Positions 56,386-64,000 of a stretch of 64,000 bases of DNA are shown here, piece after piece. Within the stretch, counting starts at the first letter, position 1, and every line of letters begins with the position of its first letter. The notes under the pieces are model-generated. The model did not search any database, had not been told where the DNA came from, and saw only the letters and a program-made list of their open reading frames with translations. Made by a program: the position numbers and the translations under genes. Origin of the DNA: Ensifer sp. Root278 (GTDB lineage Bacteria > Pseudomonadota > Alphaproteobacteria > Rhizobiales > Rhizobiaceae); assembly GCF_001429285.1 (NCBI RefSeq), contig NZ_LMJJ01000007.1, positions 84,340 through 148,339 of the forward strand. The letters are read 5' to 3'.

Positions 56386-56560
56386 CCTTTGCCCAGCGCG
56401 TTTCGAAGGCTTGCAGCGACCCGACGCCTCGCAGCGCAGCCGGTTCAGAGACGCGCTTCTGGACATTGCCATGTCCCAAACCGTTGCGCTCGGGGAAATG
56501 AGCTTGCTTCTCGAAACCCTGCAAGACGATAGAGGAACCGGAAGCACGGACTGGCGCTGA
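56366..56560 (+). CDS. Very small hypothetical ORF, GTG start
   Basis: A 64-residue frame starting at GTG 56366 with GGAGGTGAGC about 8 nt upstream, inside the end of the preceding small ORF. Content such as FRDALLDIAMSQTVALGEMS and LLLETLQDD is helical. The ribosome site and overlap are the only support for its being translated. Confidence 0.35.
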   Translation: MPHPASDLCPARFEGLQRPDASQRSRFRDALLDIAMSQTVALGEMSLLLETLQDDRGTGSTDWR

Positions 56561-56701
56561 TGTGGCCGTCCCTCGCGTCCTGGCCGTTGCGTCGGGTAGT
56601 GGACATCCGGTTCGCCACGGAACCCGACGAAGGCTGCTCACATTGATCCTGGAGCCCATCCGTACAGACGCTGCGCATGGTCATGACATGGCCGTTTGGC
56701 A

Positions 56702-56730
56702 GGGTGGGCCGCTCCGGAAGCGGCCGACCC
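56702..56730 (-). terminator. Terminator-like hairpin after the GH16 gene
   Basis: Stem GGGT/ACCC plus GGCCGCT/AGCGGCC (56702-56713 with 56719-56730), with one G-G mismatch and a 5-nt loop, 13 nt beyond the glycanase stop on the minus strand. Confidence 0.6.
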
Positions 56731-56742
56731 TTCGTCGTCCGC

Positions 56743-58140
56743 TTAGATATCCCAGTCGGAGTCCAGCGAGTACGCCTCGATGGAGTCGATCTTCATCTCC
56801 GCGCCGTCGGCAAAGTCGTCATTAGGCGTGTCGGCCATCCCTCCAACCGCGAGATTGACGAGCATATACATCGGCTCGTGCATATCCGCGGGCGTGTCCG
56901 TGCGGGCGATCTCCGTGTCGTCGAAGTACCAGACGATCTCATCTTCCGTCCAAAGCACGCCATAGTCGTGAAACCCATCGGTATCGGCGACCTGCACTCC
57001 GTCTCGGCTCACGGTGTGCTCGCCGCTTTCGTTGGAATGGGCGGTGGTGATCACGGTATTGGTGTCCTGCCCGCGCATTTCGACGACGTCGAGTTCCGGC
57101 GGCCAGGAGCCGTCGGCGGGTAGCAGCCAGAAAGCGGGCCAGGCGCCTTGATCGTCCGGCATGTCGGCTCGCATCTCGAAGTAGCCGTAGGTCTGGGCGA
57201 AGGACGAATAGGTCGTCAGCATCCCGGACGTGTAATCATAGCCACCGATCTCGGACTGGATTTCTTCCGAGGCGCGCTCGGCGGTGATCGTCAGCACGCC
57301 GTCCTCGACCGAAAACGGGTTGATGGAAGCGGTCGGCTCATAACTCGGATTGACGTACCATTGCAGCTCGCCGTTTTCGGTTAGCGTTGCCCCCTCTTCC
57401 GGCGCCCACCAGTATTTCGCATCCCAGACACCGCCTGTGTCGCTGCGGAGTTGAAGCGTGTCGAAATCATCCGAGAAAGTCTGCGTGAAGGCGGACCGGT
57501 CCAGGTTCAGCTTGAACTGGCTCTCCTGCAATTGGTCGGTTGTCGTATCGGCGAAGACCACACTTTCGCCTTCGGCGAGATGAAGGCGGAGATCGTCCCC
57601 CTCCTGGGCAGAATTGGCCAGGACCTGGTCGAACGAGGTGAAGCCATAGCCATCGAGGCGGACCGTGTCGTTGGAGCTGAAATCGGCGATGAGGTCGCTG
57701 CCGTTGCCATGTTCGAACACGAAAGTATCGGCTCCACCGGCGCCGATGAGCACGTCGTTACCTGCGCGTCCGTCGATGGTCTGGCTGCCCGAACCACCGG
57801 TGATGATATTGTCGGCACTGTTGCCGAACGCATATCGGTCGTTGCCGGTGACGGTCAGGTTCTCGAAATTCTCCGGCAAGGTGTAGCTCATCCACGTATC
57901 GATCGTGTCTACGCCTTCGCCGGGGGCCTCTTCGGCCCGGTTCGTCGATGAATAAAGGTAGTAGATGTCGTCGCCCGTGCCGCCGACCATCGTTACGTCG
58001 ACGGAACTATCGCCCCAGATGGAATCGTTGGCCGGCGTGCCGTAAAGGGTCGGTCCGGATCCGGTTGCGGAATACCATGCCGTCGAACTTCCGCTGTAAT
58101 AGACCGGCTGTCCTAGGGCGTTCATGGCAGTTCTGCTCAT
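56743..58140 (-). CDS. GH16 endo-glucanase with calcium-binding repeats (ExsH-like)
   Basis: A 465-residue protein. N-terminal half: haemolysin-type repeats (MVGGTGDDIYYLYS, IITGGSGSQTIDGRAGNDVLIGAGGADTF given in parts, about 40-150). C-terminal half: GH16 domain with the catalytic motif ELDVVE (Glu349 nucleophile, Glu354 acid/base) and WPAFWLLPADG, VLWTEDEIVWYFDD. No signal peptide, so type I (RTX) secretion is expected. Rhizobial ExsH, which trims succinoglycan, has this order of domains. ATG at 58140 is chosen, with AGGAGAC upstream. No exopolysaccharide genes adjoin it here. Confidence 0.9.
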   Translation of the reverse strand: MSRTAMNALGQPVYYSGSSTAWYSATGSGPTLYGTPANDSIWGDSSVDVTMVGGTGDDIYYLYSSTNRAEEAPGEGVDTIDTWMSYTLPENFENLTVTGNDRYAFGNSADNIITGGSGSQTIDGRAGNDVLIGAGGADTFVFEHGNGSDLIADFSSNDTVRLDGYGFTSFDQVLANSAQEGDDLRLHLAEGESVVFADTTTDQLQESQFKLNLDRSAFTQTFSDDFDTLQLRSDTGGVWDAKYWWAPEEGATLTENGELQWYVNPSYEPTASINPFSVEDGVLTITAERASEEIQSEIGGYDYTSGMLTTYSSFAQTYGYFEMRADMPDDQGAWPAFWLLPADGSWPPELDVVEMRGQDTNTVITTAHSNESGEHTVSRDGVQVADTDGFHDYGVLWTEDEIVWYFDDTEIARTDTPADMHEPMYMLVNLAVGGMADTPNDDFADGAEMKIDSIEAYSLDSDWDI

Positions 58141-58491
58141 CGAGAAGTCTCCTGCTTGATAGAGTGCCCCTTCCCGGTGAGCAGCCCTAGCATCTCTGAC
58201 TGTGGCCTGTCGCCCACACCTCAAACTCTTTTGCCCCTGCGCATTTTTTAACCGCGATAGCAATGGGCGCGGATAGGCTCCCGCGGGGATCGAAGCACTC
58301 GCCGGAAAGCGCCGGCGACGCGATTCTTAGAATGGAGAAACGAAAACGCACTCAGGCTGCAGCATCACGATGGCGCGGATTCCGATCGATACCGCATGGG
58401 AAGTCCTTACCGGTCGCTGCTTTTCCTATTGATAGATATGGATTGTCGACACGCCGAGAGTGTGTCAGCTTCCCGCTTGGGAGGCTGATCG
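58141..58491. promoter_or_regulatory. Divergent control region between the GH16 gene and the sigma-54 activator gene
   Basis: A 351-bp stretch without a credible gene; it must hold both promoters. The plus-strand activator has GGGAGG about 9 nt before its ATG. I did not find a sigma-54 box here, so the activator itself is probably transcribed by another sigma factor. Confidence 0.45.
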
Positions 58492-60363
<1,872 letters not shown>

Positions 60364-60364
60364 C

Positions 60365-60401
60365 GCAACGCCTGCAACACCTGTTGCGCAGCAACTGTTG
60401 C
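60365..60401 (+). promoter_or_regulatory. Upstream activator sites for the sigma-54 promoter
   Basis: Five half-sites GCAAC/GTTGC lie in 37 bp, including the palindrome GCAACACCTGTTGC (60374-60387) and GCAACTGTTGC (60391-60401). They sit 75-110 bp ahead of the -24 box, the usual place for enhancer binding, and resemble AcoR/AcxR-type TGTTGC-GCAACA sites. Confidence 0.75.
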
Positions 60402-60473
60402 ATTCCCCGAGGCTTTCGGCTGCGGATATTTTTAAGCCATTGATATTACCGCAGAAATAAGCGGAATCGCGAT

Positions 60474-60490
60474 TTGGCATGCTGCTTGCT
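60474..60490 (+). promoter_or_regulatory. Sigma-54 (-24/-12) promoter
   Basis: TTGGCATGCTGCTTGCT: the GG of -24 and the GC of -12 are correctly spaced, with one deviation (T for C) from the TTGGCACGN4TTGCW consensus. The start site should be near 60501, with an AGGAGG site before the ATG at 60526. Confidence 0.85.
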
Positions 60491-60525
60491 GTCCCTCCTG
60501 TGCAAGAACAACAGGAGGAAACACA

Positions 60526-61599
60526 ATGAAAGCTCTGCGCTTTCACGCTGCCAGGGATCTACGTATTGACGATGTCGAGGCCCCGCCTCAGCCCGGGCCG
60601 GGCGAGGTGCTGGTGGAGAACCGTTTCTGCGGCATCTGCGGGACCGATCTGCATGAATACGCCTATGGGCCGATCTTCATCCCGAAAGAGCCGCATCCCT
60701 TTACCGGCGCCCATGGGCCACAGATCCTTGGTCATGAATTCGGCGGCGTCGTAAAGGCAGTCGGCGAAGGGGTCAGCCATGTGAAGCCGGGCGACCGGGT
60801 CTCGGTTCAACCGCTGATCATGCCCCGCCGTGGCGACTATTACGCCGATCGCGGTCTGTTTCACCTGAGCGCCAACCTCGCACTTGCGGGCCTCTCCTGG
60901 CATTCGGGGGGAATGGCGGAAGCAGCCCTTCTCAACGACTACAATGTCCAGCCCATTCCCGATGCACTGTCCGACGAGGAGGCCGCGCTGATCGAGCCCA
61001 CCGCAGTCGCTGTTTATGCCTGCGACCGCGGCGGCGTCACCGCCGGTTGCAGCGTGCTGGTCACCGGCGCAGGGCCGATCGGCATTCTCGTCGCCATGGC
61101 TGCACGAGCCGCCGGCGCTTCGAAGATCTTCCTCTCCGATCCTAACGAGACGCGACTGTCGCTGGCCAAGGAAGCGCAGGGCGACGTCCGCACAATCAAT
61201 CCGAAGATGGAAAAGGTCAGCGACGTCGTTCAGGCCGAGACCGAGGGCGGTGTCGGCTGCGACGTCGCCATCGAATGCGTCGGCAACGAACATGCGCTCA
61301 AGGCCTGCGCAAGCGCCGTGCGCAAGCAGGGCGTCGTCGTACAGACCGGTCTTCACCCCGGAGAAAGCCCGTTGAACTGGTTCGACGTGACCTTCAAGGA
61401 CATCGATATCCGCGGTTCCTGGGCCTACCCGACCCACTACTGGCCGCGTGTCGCACGCCTGATCGCGAGCGGCCAGATTCCGGCTCGGAAGATCGTCACC
61501 AAATATGTCTCGCTCGGCGAGGCGGTTTCGGCAGGGTTCGACAAGCTGCTCGATCCCGCCGGCACCCATCTGAAAATACTGATCGACCTCAAGCGTTAG
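60526..61599 (+). CDS. Zinc-dependent medium-chain alcohol dehydrogenase (2,3-butanediol dehydrogenase type)
   Basis: A 357-residue MDR enzyme. Catalytic zinc ligands are Cys in FCGICGTDLHEY and His-Glu in LGHEFGG; the Rossmann motif is VTGAGPIGILVAMAARA (about 174-190). The four-Cys structural zinc lobe is absent (IMPRRGDYYADRGLFHLSAN occupies it), as in bacterial butanediol dehydrogenases. It oxidises a secondary alcohol or diol to a ketone. First gene under the sigma-54 promoter; 66 nt before the monooxygenase gene. Confidence 0.93.
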   Translation: MKALRFHAARDLRIDDVEAPPQPGPGEVLVENRFCGICGTDLHEYAYGPIFIPKEPHPFTGAHGPQILGHEFGGVVKAVGEGVSHVKPGDRVSVQPLIMPRRGDYYADRGLFHLSANLALAGLSWHSGGMAEAALLNDYNVQPIPDALSDEEAALIEPTAVAVYACDRGGVTAGCSVLVTGAGPIGILVAMAARAAGASKIFLSDPNETRLSLAKEAQGDVRTINPKMEKVSDVVQAETEGGVGCDVAIECVGNEHALKACASAVRKQGVVVQTGLHPGESPLNWFDVTFKDIDIRGSWAYPTHYWPRVARLIASGQIPARKIVTKYVSLGEAVSAGFDKLLDPAGTHLKILIDLKR

Positions 61600-61665
61600 G
61601 CCGGTCCGCGTTGCGGGGCGGTTGAGGAGCCGTCCCATCTTCATCATAGAGCAGGAGGAGAAACG

Positions 61666-63465
61666 ATGCTCGAGAAGACCCCCACCACCCGCGTCCAGGC
61701 GCTGCTTGATGCCTTCGGCGCCGCGCTCGAAACCGGCCGCATAGACGATGCGGTCAACCTCTTTGCCGAGGAATGCTACTGGCGCGACCTCGTCGCCTTC
61801 ACCTGGAACATCAAGACGGTCGAGGGCCGGGATCAGGTGCGCGACATGCTCGATGCGCAGCTCGCCTTCGCAAAGCCCTCCAATTGGCGCGTCGCCGCTG
61901 GCGAGGAAGCGACCGAGGCCGATGGCGTGCTCGAAAGCTGGATCTCATTCGAGACGGCGACGGGGCGCGGCTATGGCCTCGTGCGCATCAAGAACGGCCT
62001 TATCTGGACGCTGCTGACGGCGCTTGCCGAACTCAAGGGCCACGAGGAAAAGTCCGGCTTTACCCGCCCGCTCGGCGCCAAGCACGGCCAGAATATCGGC
62101 GCGAAGACCTGGAAGGAGGAGCGCGAGCATGAGGAGCGCACGCTCGGTTATGAAAATCAGCCCTATGTCGTGATCATCGGCGGCGGACAGGGCGGCATTG
62201 CACTCGGCGCTCGGCTTCGTCAACTGGGCGTGCCCACCATCATCCTTGAAAAGAACGATCGGCCAGGCGACAGCTGGCGCAAGCGCTACAAGTCGCTCTG
62301 CCTGCATGACCCCGTCTGGTACGACCACCTGCCTTACATCGATTTCCCGAAGAACTGGCCGGTCTTCGCGCCGAAGGACAAGATCGGCGATTGGCTGGAA
62401 TTCTATACGAAGGTGATGGAGCTGAACTACTGGACACGCTCCACCGCCAAGTCGGCCAAATGGGACGAAGTCACGAATGAATGGACGATCGTGGTCGACC
62501 GCGACGGCGAGGAAGTGGTGCTGCGGCCGAAACAGCTCGTCTTTGCAACCGGCATGTCCGGCAAGGCGAACATCCCGGATTTCAACGGCCGCGAGCGCTT
62601 CAAGGGCGAGCAGCATCATTCCTCGCAGCATCCGGGGCCGGATGGCTACAGGGGCAAGAAGGTTGTCGTGATCGGCTCGAACAATTCGGCCCATGACATC
62701 TGCGCCGCGCTTTACGAAGCGGGCGTCGACGTCACGATGATCCAGCGCTCGACGACCCATATCGTCAAGTCCGACACGCTGATGGATATCGGCCTCGGCG
62801 GGCTCTATTCCGAACAGGCGCTGGCAAATGGCGTGACGACGGGCAAGGCCGACCTCATCTTCGCCTCGCTGCCCTATCGGATCATGCACGAGTTCCAGAT
62901 CCCACTTTACGACAAGATGCGCGAACGCGACGCCGACTTCTACGCGGCGCTGGAGAAAGCCGGCTTCCAGCTGGACTGGGGCGCGGACGGCTCGGGTCTT
63001 TTCATGAAGTACCTGCGCCGCGGATCCGGCTACTACATCGATATCGGTGCTTCGCAGCTGATCATCGATGGCAAGGTAAAGCTTGCCGCGGGACAGGTGG
63101 AGGAGATCACCGAGACCTCGGTAAAACTGTCTGACGGCAAAGAAATCCCGGCCGACGTCATCGTCTATGCGACGGGCTACGGCTCGATGAACGGCTGGGT
63201 CGCGGACCTCATCGACCAGGAGACCGCCGACCGGATCGGCAAGGTCTGGGGGCTCGGCTCCGATACGCCGAAAGACCCCGGCCCCTGGGAGGGCGAGCAG
63301 CGCAACATGTGGAAGCCGACGCAACAGGAGGCGCTTTGGTTCCACGGCGGCAACCTGCACCAGTCGCGCCATTACTCGCAGTATCTCTCGCTGCAACTGA
63401 AGGCACGATTGGAAGGCATCCAGACACCGGTCTACGGCCTGCAAAGCGTTCATCACAAACGCTGA
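61666..63465 (+). CDS. Flavin-dependent monooxygenase with N-terminal NTF2-like domain
   Basis: A 599-residue fusion. Residues 1-140 form a SnoaL/NTF2-like domain (ALLDAFGAALETGRIDDAVNLFAEECYWRDLVAFTWN, given in part). FAD-binding fold GGGQGG (172-177); fingerprint FKGEQHHSSQHP (312-323) follows F-x-G-x3-H-x3 but ends in His-Pro where Baeyer-Villiger enzymes have Trp and FMOs Tyr/Phe; NADPH fold IGSNNSAHD (336-344); late VYATGYGSMNGW. It is co-transcribed with the alcohol dehydrogenase and probably oxygenates the carbonyl product. Substrate unknown. Confidence 0.9.
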   Translation: MLEKTPTTRVQALLDAFGAALETGRIDDAVNLFAEECYWRDLVAFTWNIKTVEGRDQVRDMLDAQLAFAKPSNWRVAAGEEATEADGVLESWISFETATGRGYGLVRIKNGLIWTLLTALAELKGHEEKSGFTRPLGAKHGQNIGAKTWKEEREHEERTLGYENQPYVVIIGGGQGGIALGARLRQLGVPTIILEKNDRPGDSWRKRYKSLCLHDPVWYDHLPYIDFPKNWPVFAPKDKIGDWLEFYTKVMELNYWTRSTAKSAKWDEVTNEWTIVVDRDGEEVVLRPKQLVFATGMSGKANIPDFNGRERFKGEQHHSSQHPGPDGYRGKKVVVIGSNNSAHDICAALYEAGVDVTMIQRSTTHIVKSDTLMDIGLGGLYSEQALANGVTTGKADLIFASLPYRIMHEFQIPLYDKMRERDADFYAALEKAGFQLDWGADGSGLFMKYLRRGSGYYIDIGASQLIIDGKVKLAAGQVEEITETSVKLSDGKEIPADVIVYATGYGSMNGWVADLIDQETADRIGKVWGLGSDTPKDPGPWEGEQRNMWKPTQQEALWFHGGNLHQSRHYSQYLSLQLKARLEGIQTPVYGLQSVHHKR

Positions 63466-63480
63466 CGAAAGTGCGCAGAC

Positions 63481-63518
63481 GAGAGGGCGGTTTGCCCGCC
63501 CTCTCTCGCGTTCGCGAG
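63481..63518 (+). terminator. Tandem hairpins ending the sigma-54 operon
   Basis: Stem GAGAGGGCGG (63481-63490) with CCGCCCTCTC (63496-63505), loop TTTGC, followed at once by CTCGCG/CGCGAG (63505-63518). It begins 16 nt after the monooxygenase stop. The remaining gap to 63669 holds nothing recognisable. Confidence 0.7.
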
Positions 63519-63669
63519 AAGACCAGGCTAGCTTCGGACGGCAGATCTTAGTGCGCCCTCCGAACCCGGGATGAAAGCGTCACTGCCCCCCGCTGCGAGC
63601 GGAGATGCCGACTATCGCCTATCTATGGTCGTTCCAGGGACCAGGCAATTCGTGCGGGCCCCTCTGGCC

Positions 63670-64000
63670 TTACCAGTCCATCACCACCTTGCCGGAATTG
63701 CCGGAGCGCATGGCCTCGAAGCCGTCGCGGAATTCGTCGATCCTGATGCGGTGGGTGATGACGGGAGAAAGGTCGAGGCCGCCCTGCACGAAGGCGATCA
63801 TCTTGTACCAGGTCTCGAACATCTCGCGACCGTAGATGCCCTTGAGGTTGAGCATCTTGAAGATCACCTTGTTCCAGTCGATCTCGAAGCCGGCCGGCGC
63901 AATGCCGAGGATGGCGATCTTGCCGCCATTGTTCATCTTGTCGATCATGTCGCGGAAGGCCGGTGCCGCTCCCGACATCTCCAGCCCGACATCAAAGCCC
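63670..64000 (-). CDS. tdh: L-threonine 3-dehydrogenase, C-terminal part (truncated by window edge)
   Basis: About 110 codons reading in from the right edge: [19 protein letters not shown], then [39 protein letters not shown] (given in part) and [16 protein letters not shown], ending [10 protein letters not shown]. This closely follows the C-terminus of Tdh, an NAD- and zinc-dependent MDR enzyme that oxidises L-threonine to 2-amino-3-ketobutyrate. The catalytic domain lies outside the window. Confidence 0.93.
   Translation of the reverse strand, partial: GFDVGLEMSGAAPAFRDMIDKMNNGGKIAILGIAPAGFEIDWNKVIFKMLNLKGIYGREMFETWYKMIAFVQGGLDLSPVITHRIRIDEFRDGFEAMRSGNSGKVVMDW

Noticed and set aside
61945..63456. 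503-codon minus-strand frame opposite the flavin monooxygenase
   Set aside because: No domain or start signal; the plus-strand frame carries complete FAD and NADPH motifs.

Overview
The window looks like part of a replicon from a Sinorhizobium/Ensifer-type alphaproteobacterium. This rests on high GC, dense operons, the composition of the Tad/Cpa pilus locus, a rhizobial-type intergenic palindrome after 27082, an ExsH-like glycanase, and many ABC/TRAP uptake cassettes. A megaplasmid or chromid location is plausible, but no replication or conjugation gene is visible. I saw no rRNA, tRNA, CRISPR array or intact insertion sequence.

Layout. (1) 1-11253: Tad (Flp) pilus locus. The minus strand carries pilA, cpaB, cpaC, a short lipoprotein, tadG, two tadE-like genes, cpaE, an L,D-transpeptidase, cpaF, tadB and tadC (cut by the window edge). 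The prepilin peptidase cpaA diverges at 10741. (2) 11475-11849: a VOC protein. (3) 11916-26171 plus 26248-27084: a large catabolic cluster for L-fucose or a related deoxy-sugar. It has a TRAP transporter, a long minus-strand operon (sugar ABC transporter, mutarotase, dehydrogenases, two enolase-superfamily enzymes, a MaoC protein, FAH hydrolase), a divergent IclR regulator and a lactonase. (4) 27085-28593: gene-poor DNA ending in a toxin-antitoxin locus with a broken GNAT toxin, an intact DUF1778 antitoxin and a perfect 19-bp inverted repeat. (5) 28798-31649: an operon of a MaoC-like hydratase, a CaiB-type CoA-transferase and a solute-binding-protein homologue without a signal peptide. (6) 32031-36534: mixed single genes (flavin oxidoreductase, EamA exporter, Nudix, PfpI/DJ-1, RHH protein). 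(7) 37188-45577: an eight-gene operon of Lrp-type regulator, HyuA-type hydantoinase/oxoprolinase, DUF917 protein and a peptide-type ABC transporter with a Tat-exported binding protein. (8) 45716-54046: cupredoxin, a giant SH3/repeat/Gly-Arg-rich secreted protein, a dual-specificity-type phosphatase, a MEKHLA/PAS protein, and an aldehyde dehydrogenase plus class III aminotransferase pair. (9) 54266-58140: alkylsulfatase-like MBL hydrolase, small hypothetical ORFs, GH16 glycanase with calcium-binding repeats. (10) 58492-63465: an AcoR-like sigma-54 activator, a clear sigma-54 promoter with upstream palindromes, a medium-chain alcohol dehydrogenase and an NTF2-fused flavin monooxygenase. (11) 63670-64000: the 3' part of tdh.

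How the genes work together. In region 3 the expected route is sugar import, mutarotation, oxidation to a lactone (Gfo/Idh/MocA or SDR enzyme), lactone opening (26248 gene), dehydration (L-fuconate dehydratase), oxidation by the SDR, and cleavage by the FAH-family hydrolase to pyruvate plus lactate. A recurring 12-bp motif close to TTCTTATNTGAA lies in front of the TRAP operon, the ABC operon/iclR gap, the lactonase and the MaoC-CaiB operon. This suggests one IclR regulon spanning regions 3 and 5. Stable hairpins follow pilA, dctP and the sugar-binding-protein gene, the products needed in greatest excess.
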